NCBI RefSeq assembly: GCF_932526225.1
Contig: NC_064036.1
Coordinates: forward strand, 8,503,519 to 8,567,518
Length of the DNA stretch: 64,000 nt
DNA from: Nematostella vectensis
Lineage: Eukaryota; Cnidaria; Anthozoa; Actiniaria; Edwardsiidae
Reading direction: 5' to 3'
In this document: positions 11,307 to 24,546 of the stretch, piece after piece
Layout: the number at the start of each line of letters is the position of its first letter
How positions within the stretch are numbered: the stretch's first letter is position 1
The notes under the pieces: generated by a model
Told to the model about the DNA's origin: nothing
Seen by the model: only the letters and a program-made list of their open reading frames with translations
Databases searched by the model: none
Program-made: the position numbers and the translations under genes

Positions 11307-12465
11307 ACAGGTAGCCCAGGCAATGGTTGCTTGTTCGTAGTTCGGAATTCGGCTGTTCTGAGAGGGGACGAGTAAAGCGTTTTTTTTTTTTTTTTTTTAA
11401 TGTTGTCAAAAAAATTGCCTTAGAACTTAAAACATGCCTTGTGGTTGTCAAATTCACGTGTAATACACGATTTTGGGGGGGGTTTCTTAACGGGATTTAT
11501 GACTTATCTCCCCCTACTAAGGAAAGAAACAAGGTTGGAGGCGCCATTTTCGGTAGCGCTCAAATGTCGTCGAAATTCGAGAGGAAAAAACAACAAACAA
11601 AATATTTTTATCCCGCAGACCTATGCCAGGGTACACTTACATTCGATATGTGGCAAAACATCCGAGCTAAACTATTTTCCCTGGCCGCTAGCCGTATTTC
11701 AAAACGAAAAAGTAGCCACTAACATCCTTGACCGACGCCGTTGTACGATTAGTTACGCTTGACCGCGCTGGGAAGGAGCACAGGTAGCCCAGGCAATGGT
11801 TGCTTGTTTGTAGCTCGGAACTCGGCTGATCTAAGAGGGGACGAGTAAAGCGTTTTTTGTAGAATGTTGTCGATAAAATTAAGGCATGTTCTAAGTTTTA
11901 AGGCAATTGTATTGACAAAATTCTACAAAAAACGCTTTACTCGTCCCCTCTCAGATCAGCCGAGTTCCGAGCTACGAACAAGCAACCATTGCCTGGGCTA
12001 CCTGTGCTCCTTCCCAGCGCGGTCAAGCGTAACTAATCGTACAACGGCGTCGGTCAAGGATGTTAGTGGCTACTTTCTCGTTTTAAAATACGGCTAGCGG
12101 CCAGGGAAAATAGTTTAGCTCGGATGTTTTGCCACATATGGAATGTAAGTGTACCCTGGCATAGGTCTGCGAGATAAAAATATTTTGTTTGTTGTTTTTT
12201 CCTCTCGAATTTCGGCGGTATTTGAGTGCTACCGAAAATGGCGCCTCCAACCTTGTTTCTTTCCTTAGTAGGGGGAGAGAAGTCATAAATTCCGTTAAGA
12301 AACCCCCCCCCCAAATCGTGTATTACACGTGAATTTGACAACAACAAGGCATCCTCTTAGTTTTAAGGCAAATTTTTTGACAACATTTCACACAAAAAAC
12401 GCTTTACTCGTCCCCTCTCAGCAGAACAGCCGAATTCCGAGCTACGAACAAGCAACCTTGCCTGT
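11307..12465. mobile_element. Nested foldback element with four copies of a terminal module
   Basis: A palindrome of about 1.16 kb centred near 11893. A module of about 75 bp starting ACAGGTAGCCCAGGCAATGG and ending GACGAGTAAAGCG occurs at 11307 and 11780 on the plus strand and inverted ending at about 12005 and 12465. Each arm is therefore module, about 400-bp spacer, module. The right outer copy has lost about 12 bases near its end. Flanking 9-mers GGGGTAACC (11298-11306) and GGGGTAAGC (12466-12474) match at 8 of 9 positions and may be a target-site duplication. ORFs inside occur as mirror images and are not genes. Non-autonomous; a size of 8-9 bp would fit Mutator-like or hAT families. Confidence 0.85.
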
Positions 12466-12474
12466 GGGGTAAGC

Positions 12475-15400
12475 AAAGAACCCCCTTTTAACTGAAAAAT
12501 GTTTATTTAGGCTATAAGCAAGCTATGTGACTTCAAAATGACTTCAAAGTTATTAGGATACGTATCCTAGTGTAATAAGGACGGTTACTGACATTTGAAT
12601 AGTTAAGAACTTGCCTTTGCTGGCTATTCTGATCGATGTGCCTTGATTATTGTACTTAACTATGGACGTTTCAGCTCTTGAGTGACCTGGCTTGCCCACT
12701 TCTTACTTATTCTTATATGGACGTGACGATTAGTCCAGTTGAAGGCCGAGACTCTGTCAAAGGCCTCGTGACTCGGTGATTGCTAAACAGGTGGTTTTCA
12801 TCGCCGCTGTTTGCCAATCTCTTCTTCAAAGACGCCAAATTAGTACTTCCACCTTTGCCGATTATCGTCATTTTCAATTTCCATCGAGACGAACTCGCTT
12901 AGTTACCATCGAAGTTTATTTCTAAATGTACGGTCCAACCTATCCAAATAACCTCCCTTTGAACCTTACACATAATTGTCTTGCTTTTTTGATCAACTTT
13001 AGCTACACGATCAACTGACTTTACGTTTAGTCTGTATGTTAATAGTGTGGCTAATTGGATGCGAAGAAAAAGAATAGTAGAAAAATCGACATATATAAAA
13101 TAAAAAAAAAATTGGGGGTGAATTGCAAACATTTAATGAAATGACTATAAGTAATGGATATTTAGCAATAATATAGTATTTGGAGAGAAAAGGTGCTACA
13201 AACTGCAATATTAATGATGTTGAGAAAGCTGTGATGGGAAAGAGGTGATGTCGCAATGATAATATACCCACCGAGAGTTATTTTAGCGATCTGATATGTA
13301 ACAGAGTCATACTTGAATTACTCTCAAGTGGTTTCGAAGCGACGTAGTATCACATGGATTGGTAGCTGGCTTTATAGTCACATTAGGAACTATGCTTTTG
13401 AAATTTAAGTGATCTGAAAATATTTAAAGAATATTTTATTTCCGCTTTCGCAATTTTCACTTTCTATCTGAGCCTTAAACAATAACGCCTAAATATGTTT
13501 TCATTTTGCCATATAGAATCTGGTAGAAGGGCTGTGAAGGAGCAGGATTCTACAGTCAAAGGTCCTTATGAATGTTGAGCATTGATCACAAGTAGAATAC
13601 TAAAACAAGCCCTGTCCTTGTCTGGGTCTAATTTTGAACGAAGATTGATGACATTTGCCACAGCTATTAGTGAATACTTAAGATGCATTTTATCTTGTTA
13701 AACCCAGTGCTAAATAATATAGGTATTCCTACCTTTCGTTTTCCATAAAAACTACTATCCATAAATTTTTAAATAAGAAATGAAAAACATGAATCGTGAA
13801 ATGAATTGCCAAATTGTATGAGCATCGATCAAAAGTATACAGCAGCTGAAAAAATATTAATAAAGACTGTAATTGAATTTGGAAAAAGACAAGATGAAAA
13901 AGACTAACTTATGGCCCAGCCCCCCCCCCCCCTTCTAGCAGCCAAAAATACAGTAAATGGATGAGAAATTATCTAAAATACAGGAGAAAATGCCTTGAAA
14001 GGGCATTTTGGGACCCCCCCCCTCTTAAAAATCCTGGCTACGCCGCTGCTTATGCCAATTTACTGTCAATTCTCTGCTCGCTCACGCTAAACACTGCTCA
14101 CGGACAAAAAAGGCCGGTTTGCTTTTAAACAATATATATTCCGTTTAAATAAATAATATAATCCTTGGAGTTTTAATTCTCTATCACACACAGTACAATG
14201 CTAGTAATAAACCACTAAATTAACGAGAATCTCCCACAGTTATTGATAAACAGAAACAAAACTATGAATTGAAGGCTTTGTGTAAACATGATCAAATAAA
14301 ACGCTCAAAATATTATTGTTACCTTATTATTATTATTGTTACCTTAATATTGTTTTACATAGATCAACCCAAAAAAATACACTTTCAACTTCTGAATGTA
14401 TTCGTTGTTGTTGTCAGAGATTTTTTATCTCGCTCAAATACATCTAAATTTCCGAATTCCGAATTTCCGGAATTTCCGAATAAACCCAAATAAGAGCCGG
14501 CAAGCGGCGCGCTCCAAGGATTGGCTGATGGGATATGGGGGGGAAGGAGGTAGATTTGCGCAGTCATAGGTATCATAAAAAGCATAATTTTTGAAGATTC
14601 ATTCCTTAATAAGAAATGACCCACTTTTTGGCTGCCAATGGGGGTGCGCGCGCGCCCTGCGAACCCCCCTGTGTTAGCTTGTGCGGGTAATGCAAAGGAG
14701 ACTACTGTACCCAATATGAAAATTTAGCCTACACCTATTTTAAAATATATATTTTAGCGCAAATGACAAATGGCAGCGGTGTCATCGAATAATGCCAAGG
14801 GACTCGTCATATTAGTATTATATGCAAGCTCATGCGCTTAGTTTACTTATAATATTTATTCTACAAATATATATACTTACAGTGTATGTAGAGACTCATC
14901 TTTACCCTATTCGCCATTTGCAATGAAAACGTCTTTTGAAAAATAGGTTTATATCAAATTATTTTTATTTTAGTTAACGACACCAAAAGCATTCTTTATT
15001 TTCTGCTATATCTTGTTGTTCACTTATAAGTTGAAGCTGTATCTTGCATTCATATCATTTCAAAACAAAGTGTGTTCCAGTCTCTACTTCCCTATGTGTG
15101 CTTATAATAGTGAGAAGGAAACACATAAGAAACTGGTATAAAATTGATGCAAATTTCTAAAAAAATTCACTCTTTTTGGCTGTTTCTCCTTAGATCCCGC
15201 TCTCTTTTAGTGTTATTTTTCTTTCATTGTCCACTTCCTTAGATACGTCTACCTGCGTCACAGAACATAATCAGTTCCTACTTCAGGATTCAAAAAGAAA
15301 ATTAGTCTAAATCGCTTAAAAATAATGTTACCAGCCGTATACTCCACAATTCTTTATAGAAAAATATTTTATTGTTCTATTGCCGGCGCGATAGAAACAT

Positions 15401-17389
15401 AGGAGGGCCTGATACTCAGGTTAAAAAAATATAAGTAACTTTGGTGTATCTTGAGCACTAATTGCTCCCCCCCCCCCCCTCCCCTTGCCATTAGGAACCG
15501 ACCAGGAACTGACTGGACCAAGAGGAGTCAAGATCACCGACGAAAAGAAGAGATCGATATGAAATCATATCAAATAGTGAATATGAAATCATACCAAATA
15601 GTGTTTTTAGAAGTAATAATTGGAAATCATTTTAACGATTGAAATATTCTTACGAATGCAACAGTGAAATTGTGTTATAGAAAATTGGAAAAATTAAAGG
15701 TCGAAAAAAAAATACAGTGTATTCTGCTAATATAAATTTTTATTCCCTGATGGTTTAATCATGAAACATGGAAATCACTGTTTATAAGTTAAATTGTGGA
15801 CCATTGTTATCTCTTATTTTAAGACGTAAAATGATACATTGCTTGGTGAATGGCTATCAATAAAAGTGGATTTTTAAAGTAGTCTTTCTATTCATGATAA
15901 TACGCTTAAAAGCGTACTAGGTTTAGCAGTACTAGTGGGCTTAAGAAAATAATAATGTTTTTCCTGAATATTTTAAGTAAAAACTCCATTGCTATCGTTG
16001 TTGACCTTTGAAGATTGATTTATTTTACCCTCATAAGAGACGTTGTATATTGTTTTATGTAACCCTTATGAGAAGACGTTACCGATCGGTTATCGCCTTA
16101 TAAATCCTGTTGTGGAGCAGTATTGTGCAGATATTACAAAATTGCAGCCTTGACTTCAATGTATCTTCTACTAAAATATTTTTAACTGTCATGCAAAATA
16201 TAGCGGTTGGGGCAAGCATATCGGAAAGTGCACGTATTTATCCCATGTTAGTTACGATTGATCTCGTTCTCTTAGTCTTAGTCTTCCTTTTTACCAGCAG
16301 ACGACCATACTTGACGACCATCGTCTCAACTGTCAGTTGTTGATAGCTCATTTTATTTAATTTTTTTAACCTTTTCTTTTGGCTTCTTGAGATCGGTTAT
16401 GGCAAATCAGTAGACCCGGTGCAGGGTTAAAAAATGATCATAAATCCATATCTACATGGATGATCGCAAGGTATTTAATATATCTTGGAAATTATACGTT
16501 TCCGAGGTAAAGGGCCCGTACACAAACATAAAGCTTAAATTACATTTTTCTGTTCTGACCCATTTATTGGTTTTCCCTTTTTAGTGCAAATTGATAGAAG
16601 TACTTCATGTCTGACCGCAATTGAACATCCACTTACCTTACATTTAATGCATGCGGTCAATGATGAGAGGATTTGTCTTTTTACCTGCTAAAATCTATTC
16701 GAGATTTAACCCTAATCATTCAGGAAGGATCTGACGAGATTAATCAACCAGAAAGATCGAAGCTATTCTCTTTCACTGGCTTAGCTATAGACGAAAACAA
16801 AGCAAAGACCTAGTGTTTACAACAAGGTGGGTTCCATTTGACTAAATTTAGCTGACGGAGCTGTCAGTTATCCAGCAGGTCACAGCGGGCTGGCTTCCGC
16901 CGCTAGGATGAGACGAAAGTTGACGCCTAACAGATGTTCAAAGCAATAAATAACGCACTTCTTTAACAGAATAAAAGTTAATCATTCCGATTCAAATTGC
17001 TCAAGGCAATGTTTTGCTGCTATTTGCAAACCAAAAGTTTATTAGTTTACGTTGCATAGGAGATATAATTTCGCTAGGTCTTTGCCACCACTTTAATAAA
17101 AAGGTCTAGTAAAAGCATGAAAAGGAAGTCCGAAAAATTCATTCTTAAATTGCGCTTATGGGAAGATCGATAAAGTCTATTGTGTGATTGTAGCGGCTTG
17201 CGGCGGATGAAAGAGGAACGAGTAATTATCTCGGCTTCCAACTTTCATATAAAATCCAAATTGATCTTTTGAGCTTATTGATTCAAACTGCGTTTGTCGC
17301 GGTAAAACGTCCGAATGATGCAAATCCTCTTCTTTTTTTTTTCAAAAAATATGAAAAGATCTGGAATAATAATGGGGCCCCGATAATTC
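12475..17389. other. Gene-poor stretch with repeat fragments
   Basis: No supported gene. Contains poly-C runs near 13920, 14015 and 15468, and a degenerate dispersed repeat at about 14540-14650. Confidence 0.55.
14540..14650. repeat. Dispersed repeat fragment
   Basis: Shares the words GTCATAGGTATCA, AAAAAGCATA and TGACCCACTTTTTGGC, in the same order, with 22418-22500 and 24840-24912. Those two are part of the tandem duplication, so this is the one independent copy in the window. Family unknown. Confidence 0.6.
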
Positions 17390-18157
17390 GAAATCGGATA
17401 GCTCGAACTCGATTACCCCAACTCGGATAACTCCAACTCGATTAACTCCAACTCGGATATCTCGAACTCGGTTACCCCAACTCGGATAACTCGAACTCGA
17501 TTAACTCCAACTCGGATAGCTCGAACTCGATTACCCCAACTCGGATAACTCGAATTCGATTGACTCCAACTCGGATAACCCGAACTCGGTTACCCCAACT
17601 CGGATAACTCGAAATCGGTTGGCTTGAACTCGGATAACTTGAACTCGATTAACTACAACTCGGATAACGCAAACTCGGTTTTCCTGAACTCGGTTAACCC
17701 GAACACAGATAACTATAACTCGGATAACTCGAACTTGGTTTTCTTGAACTCGGATAACTCGAACTCGATTAACTCCAACTCGGATAACTCGAACTCGATT
17801 ACCCCAACTCGGATAACACGAAATCGGTTGGCTTGAAATCGGATAACTTGAACTCAATTAACTCCAACTCGGATAACGCGATCTTGGTTTTTTTGAACTC
17901 GAATAACTTGAACACGGATAACTCGAACTCGTATAACTCGAACTTGGTTTTCTTGAATTCGGATAACTCGAACTCGGTTTTCTTGAACTCTGATAACTCG
18001 AACAGGGATAACTCGAACTCGAATAACTTAAACTCGATTAACTCCAACCCGGATAATGCGAACTCGATTAACTCCAACTCGGATAACCCGAACTCGGTTT
18101 TATTGAACTCGGATAACTCGAACACGGATAACTCGAACTCGGATACCTCGAACTGTT
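17390..18157. repeat. Minisatellite, 15-bp period
   Basis: About 50 diverged units of AACTCGGATAACTCG, with variants such as GATTAACTCC and GGTTTTCTTG. Because the period is divisible by three and stops are rare in several frames, it gives long spurious ORFs on both strands (pentapeptide NSDNS on plus; Val/Ile/Arg-rich on minus). No splice or start context supports translation. Confidence 0.95.
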
Positions 18158-20528
18158 TTTGTTCCTGCGCCAGTAAAACAATGTGCTATGCTAAATTTCT
18201 AAGCAAGCCCATATACTATATACAAGTCAACGTCGCCTTCTTTAAAATTGCTTTTTTTATTAACGTCATGACCATTTATTTAACTTTTTATTTGAACTTT
18301 TTTTCATCTTCCATAATTGAAGTGACTCTCTACCGCTTTGATAGAGAGAAAATTGGGAAGCACAAATACTATGATCGAGTCTTTTGCGTTTATTTTGTGT
18401 AAATTTTATGTAAGACCAGCATGGCTTCTTTCTTAAAACGTCGAGACCTACGTTTTTAAAAACAACTCGCCATAATCACTTTAAATGGTACGCTAATTCC
18501 TGAAAAAGAAGTTTGTAGAAAAAAAATGGAAAAGAAGCTTAAAGCGAGACGAGACATGTCAAAATGCACATAGAATAGGGTAGAAAAAGACAAACATCGG
18601 AAGACAAACATCTCAAATTCATTCGTAGGTCAACCAGAAAAACAAAGAAAGGGCATTGATTATTCTAAGGTAATATTATTTTGTGAGGCATAAAACAGTT
18701 GATTTTTCAACTGGCATTTCTTAGTTTGTTATATTGTAAATAATATCTATTCTCCTAGTGCATTCAACTTTTTTTTTAGTTTGAAAGTCTTTAACTGTTT
18801 CTTTATTTTTGCTGTTTTCTCGATCGATTTCTGCGACCGCAATGATTTCTGGGTATCCAGGCTAAGATTCAAAGTCCTGTCTACTTAATATAAATTGGTT
18901 ATCATTATCATTTTCAAGACGACATCCCAATTACCACTCTCAGCGTTGTATACATGAAAATAATCTCTGCGCGATTTCATGTTCAACTACTACTACCAAA
19001 TGATAGTTTCTCACTTTGATAGACTATGAATAATCCAGTGAACAACCCATATCCCCGATCTCGAAGGAAGAGATTTAGAACTCAATAGAACCTTACCTTA
19101 AATTTTACTCCCTGATATAGTCCCAATTGATGCTACCCTACCCTAACTTATGGATGAATAAAAACACTCTGTGGTATTTGAAGCAATATGCTAGCTCTAG
19201 AGTTTGCAGACAGTAATAGTTCAAGCTAGACGACCTGGCGTATGAAAAAGACAGCACAGATGAGCTTGTCATTACGATGTCAAAAAAGTAGTGGTCTATG
19301 GCCTTACGTGTTGCCCTAATGGGATGATGCCTGCTAAAAGTAGTGGTCAAAAAGGCCTAGCAAAGTGCTGCACTAGCGATGGTGTCACCTTAAAGTAATA
19401 GTCTTTTGCTTGATTTTTCAGGCCTTTCAAAGTGTAGCACTAACAGTTATGTCACCTAAAAGTGAACGAATAGATCGGTAATCCAGACCATCACCTAATT
19501 TGCTTACATTTGGATTTTAACATAATATGCAAAAATTACTCAATATTTCTTACCTGCATCCAGTCTTTTATTTGTTGTGTTTGTACCGAGAGCTTTCTCT
19601 AAGACTATTTAAAGCGACTTAAAAGCAGACCTTCTGAAACAAGGAAAGCCATTAGCGGTACTAGGCAGGTGCCCGAATTAATGGATTGAATGCATTATGT
19701 GGGGGGTTGAACTACGAACAAACCAGTATGGGTAATCGTCTTATCACTTATAATGGCGAAACTTATTTGTTGATCTATAATATCATTGCATGGGACCACA
19801 TACCAAGTCCTTTTATTGCCAAACATGTTATTGCAAGAGCTAAACGTTCATAAGAATATCCCAGGTGCGTGCATGATCGCTATTGGTCATTCTGTGACTT
19901 TGGTACACCTAATAAGGTTGCTATCGGAGTGCCCGTGTACCCTGATTGACGGGTATCAAATTAATAAAAAAAAGCGTAAATTAAAATAAACCCAGGTTTG
20001 CAAAGATGTTTTTGTTTATGTCTTTTCAGAGACCGGGATTCCGCCATTTATGTTTTACCAATGGACAACAGCGGGTTACAACACATGGATTCCCGAGAAC
20101 AACCCAATTTGAAATAGGTCTTAAAGGGTATGCGACCTCAAGAAACAACATTTTTGTATTCACCAGACTGGTATTATTATTGTGTATAAGGCAATGATAC
20201 GGTATACATCATATCAGCACGCAGTAAATATGAAAAAAACACGCTTGATGTTATCAAAATTGTTCAAAGTAAAGTCATCAGAGTTTATACGAAAAATGTC
20301 TGTTTATTATATGTACGTTTGCCACCGCTCCGTTACTTTAGATTTTGTGGTTGAAAACTGACCAATGGAAGCCAAAAACACAATCACATGACGTTATTGT
20401 CGCTAATGGGAGCTTGGCGTTACGCTTATGTGATCTCTTGAGCACGTGACATCTGCTGAACTTATGAAACAGTCACTCTTTCAAATGAACCCAAGTTATT
20501 GACCAATCATCTGTGTTCATCTTTTAAT
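18158..20528. other. No recognisable feature
   Basis: Single-copy-looking sequence with only short chance ORFs. I see no RNA gene, repeat array or splice-supported exon. Confidence 0.5.
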
Positions 20529-21377
20529 TCATGAATCCCCTGCTGTTTTAGGGCAAAGTGTTCTTGGCAAGGGGATTTCCCCTGCTGTTTTAGGGCTTAT
20601 TGTGTTAGGCAAGGGGGTCTCCCCTGAGATCTCTGGGAGTCTGATGTGGTCGTGATCACGAATCGTCTTTGGCGTGACGTCTGCGATCCAGCTGTTTATC
20701 ATAATAATCTTATGCGAGTCCATATCACAATCCCCCTCGCCGCCATATTGCTCCTCGTGTTCCTCCCATTCTGACTGGTTTCTGTAATGTTTCCATGGTG
20801 ATGGCTGGTACGAGCCTCGTTCTGATGGCGATTGAGTTCTCTTCTTTTGAGGAAGTCCCTGGAATGTTGGATCCAATGGAGCCACCCTTTGGGGGATACC
20901 TTCTCCCTGGTTGATGTGATACACGACATGTTTGCTAACAAGATTATTACTATGCTGTCGAGTCTTCGCGCTTGTCAGATTGAGCTGCGCGTCAACTTCC
21001 ACATGCTCTCCCTCGTCAGCCTGGTAGTCATTTCCGCGCATGCGCAGAGAAAGCGGTTCATCTTTCTCTCTTCTTGTAAGAACGCCGTCTCTCTTGAAGG
21101 AAACTCCTCTTTGTGAGGGCACGTCAGGGTCGGCCTCGCGTGCTGCTATCGGTTTTAGTTTACTGTTCGACGCTCGACTCCTCTCTCTCGTTGTATCACT
21201 GCTCTTTTTCCTGCATAACTGTTTCGGGAGCTGCGGAACCAAATCAGACAGCTTTGCTGGAGACGAGAAACTTTTAATTAAGGTGCCTCGAATGTCTGAT
21301 TTGCCAGTTGTTTGATTCTCACTCTGCGATCGATAAGCCGGGGGCCTTGGGCGAATTCGCCCTTTTGCAGGATTCAT
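20529..21377 (-). CDS. Uncharacterised disordered protein, about 282 aa
   Basis: Open frame from the ATG at 21377-21375 to a TGA; I do not recognise the family. The product is rich in Ser, Lys, Arg, Glu and Pro with no transmembrane segment, signal peptide or cysteine pattern. The C-terminus has a short imperfect repeat: GETPLPNTISPKTA followed by GEIPLPRTLCPKTA, mirrored in DNA by a tandem repeat of about 43 bp at 20536-20625. Basic clusters such as RMRG and QKKRT occur. A TTTTGATTAG acceptor-like site sits one base before the ATG, so it may be an internal or terminal exon rather than a single-exon gene. Only weak cues support expression. Confidence 0.45.
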   Translation of the reverse strand: MNPAKGRIRPRPPAYRSQSENQTTGKSDIRGTLIKSFSSPAKLSDLVPQLPKQLCRKKSSDTTRERSRASNSKLKPIAAREADPDVPSQRGVSFKRDGVLTRREKDEPLSLRMRGNDYQADEGEHVEVDAQLNLTSAKTRQHSNNLVSKHVVYHINQGEGIPQRVAPLDPTFQGLPQKKRTQSPSERGSYQPSPWKHYRNQSEWEEHEEQYGGEGDCDMDSHKIIMINSWIADVTPKTIRDHDHIRLPEISGETPLPNTISPKTAGEIPLPRTLCPKTAGDS

Positions 21378-22287
21378 GCTAATCAAAACCTAAAGTTATC
21401 CGCAATAAAGTATTTGGTCTGGATCTGAGTCCGCTATTTACCCCAAGACTTCGTCAACTCTCCTTTATCCCATCACCTACACTGGTGACATAAGGAGTTT
21501 TTCCTGTTAGTGTTACAAAACAGGTTGACAACTTGCCCTTTATAGTCACCTATAATAACATCATGGTTCCAAAAGCCTGAGCCTGCACTGATATCCGGGA
21601 TTGTTTAGACTTGTACTGGTACTAGACTTGTCAAATCGTAATGTCATCCGTGTTTCTCTTGTTATGACGTTACTTTTGGTAGATTCTATGCAGACAACAA
21701 TTTCTAACGTTTTGTTTATAGCACCGAAGAAGTCTTTTTTCTCTCTGTTTTAACTGCAAAGCGACTTAGTAGACTCCATCCAATATAGTAGACTTGAGAA
21801 ACTTTAAACATGAGTAAATAAACATGACAGAGAGATTGGTGCCCGTCTCGCCATTACGCAATGAATGCATTAGTCGCTGTCTCCTCTCACCCGGTAACCC
21901 TTTGTCTATTAAGCCTGACTGCATCCGCTCGAAACTATTCATTGAGAGTTTGCTCGACGTGTAAGTGAAATTGGATTATTACCGCAAAGCAAACGATGTA
22001 ATTTGGGAGACGGACAGGAAGTTATTTTATGGATTTCATGAGATCCTTAAATCTACAAGCGTTTCAATATGAGGTAATATAATTAGAATTCCATGGCTAG
22101 ATGCTAAGTGGGACTACCATGTAGTATTCAATTACAAAGCAACCATAAACTACTTTAAAAAGTAAGACAAAAACAATTAGAAAAGAAGAAAATTCTGGTA
22201 AGCTTTTTCCACTGAATCATGGGTATATTCTATTTTTCAATCGGCTTTTTACCCCTGCCATGTCTTGCATATTCTTTGAAGGAGCTT
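21378..22287. other. Intergenic, no recognisable feature
   Basis: Lies between the minus-strand ORF and the duplicated segment. No splice-supported exon or repeat was seen. Confidence 0.5.
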
Positions 22288-24546
22288 GTTTGTAAAAGCT
22301 CTTGAACATTTAGATTGATTGTTTAGAGAAGCTAACCAAATTGCCATAACATAAAACTGGCAAAATACTTTTAAACATTGCCAGGCGCGTACCCAGGATT
22401 TGTTGAGGTGGAAGGGGAGTCATAGGTATCACATGGAAAAAGCATAGTATTGATCATATTCCTTGCTAAGTGACCCACTTTCTGGCACACCCCTCCCCTG
22501 GTTACGTGCCTGCATGCAATTATAAAACACAAACACATTTTTCCAAGCTTAGAAAATTGTATTTTGCCTCGTCGCACGCCCGTTTCTGTTTGCTACGCTT
22601 ACCCAGAAAAATGCGCGCTTTAATAAGGGAAAGTGAAGTGGGCGACTTTGGGTCGGGGCAGGCTTTACTAGGTTATAAATAATTATACGCTCTATAAACA
22701 GCAACTTATACGCTACCTCCTTCTACAAACACGACAGATAAGCTTGTGTGTGTCAAAGATACCTTCTGCTATATAATGTTGGCCTATGCTTTTCTTTTTT
22801 AGATCTGGTCTGGTTTATCTGTGGAATACAGCACACAGGTATCTCGTTCTTTGATGGATGGAAAGAATAAGGTCTCTCCTGTGATGTGGCATAAAAATAT
22901 ATTGAACTACGATTTTTATACTACGAGTGGTTGATTGGCTAATTTTAGGCGAGTACCTAGGGGATGCGTACGTCCGATTCCATCAGACCACCAAAGAAGG
23001 AATTCTTCATATCGAAGTTAAAATCGCCAAACTTGGCCCCTTTATGCCTCCCTTTGCCACCTATATTTGATATATAAGGAATATATTTTATATTTATAAA
23101 TAATTCAAACATATTTAGATTATGATTTACTTACTGATAATACTAATTCACTCAAAACTAACGATGGAAATGATAATAACGATGGGATGTTTTAAAACAT
23201 CCTAATTAAAAGCATGATATCTTAGCGTATTTAAGCCTATCCTGAATATCGTTCCGTACATTAATTGGATGAATTCCATAATATTACCAGTTTAACAATA
23301 ATCCCAGACTGCATACAGTCCGAATGACACCAGTTTACTTCCGGTGACAAACGAAACAATTTCCAATGATTTATATAAAAAAGTATTTCCAAATTGAAAA
23401 AGCAGTGTGTCTTTTGAAAGTCTCTTCAAGCATGTAACGCGCGGTTGACCTGTTAGTGCATATTCTAATAGATTCTTTTGTCTTTTATCGCTTAAGGTTT
23501 CCGTCGGCCCGACGGAAGTAAACTGCTGCGATTGCCACTTTAATACTCAGTTAATGTTGGCTCAAGGAGAGGCATTTAAAACACTTGATATGCCTACATG
23601 ATACGATTGATATGGCGAAGTGGTGCTGGTTGGTGTATATCGTTCAGTTGAGGGCAATAACGTTTCAACGAGTAATTTTACAACTACAAGGGAATTGTTC
23701 GGCTCGATTTCCAGCTCGTTCGTGTGAGCCCGCGATACACACGTCTGCTGGGAACCGAGCCAAGGGAATTGTATGATACCAAATGACTCCACAGGATTGC
23801 TCACCTATTAAACCTTTGCTGTGTTTATGGGTGTTATTTTCTGAACTTCACAGAGCTTGATCAGTAATTTAACAAAAGAAAGACTTGTGCGCATTTCATC
23901 TCAGCAGAAATCTGGCGTTCGCCGAGTATTAATGGCGGCATTTCGAATAATAAGAAACAAAGAGAATCTCTAGTGAACGGCGGATTGGATCCACAGGGAG
24001 CCCATCCAATTGGAAGAACTCCATCGTGGAGATACTTTCCTTTCTGATCGAGGGAAAACAGATATTTTTTTTTTCGTTCTCCAAGGACAATGCTCAATCA
24101 GGCCTAGGGGCTGTAATGTTTGTCTGAATGAGGGTGACATTGAGCGGCTGCTTCCAATAAGCGAGAGGCATTTTTCTCCCGCTTTCACCACATGGCGCGC
24201 CAATGATAAAACATTCTTACCAATGTTGTAAGGTACAAAAATAAAAACACCGTTCGACCTTCTCTCCTGTTTTTTACTAATGTAATGACTAGAATATCGG
24301 CGTCAAACGCGCTATGTGATCATACGTTAACTGCAAAACCTGTAACACAAGAACCTTCCATCAGGAAGTCAATGCGCATGGACAAGGTCACGTGATAGCG
24401 GCACCTGAAGGTTTATCCTGTTCATCCCCTCAGAGGTGGGGTTCGTAATAGCGTCATGCAGGGCGTAGTGTTGTATACGAAGGCGATGATTCCAGATGTG
24501 CCAACTCACGAAGGGTGCAGAGGTTTTGGATCAATGATGCGATAAC

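Noticed and set aside
11327-12347. Mirror-image ORFs of up to 131 codons
   Set aside because: They are the two arms of the palindromic element; the same peptide appears from each arm.
17531-18402. Overlapping ORFs of 108-189 codons on both strands
   Set aside because: Produced by the 15-bp minisatellite; no start context, splice sites or non-repeat domain.
23562-24231. Small ORFs conserved in both duplication copies
   Set aside because: Conserved only because the whole segment is duplicated; no domain or splice structure.
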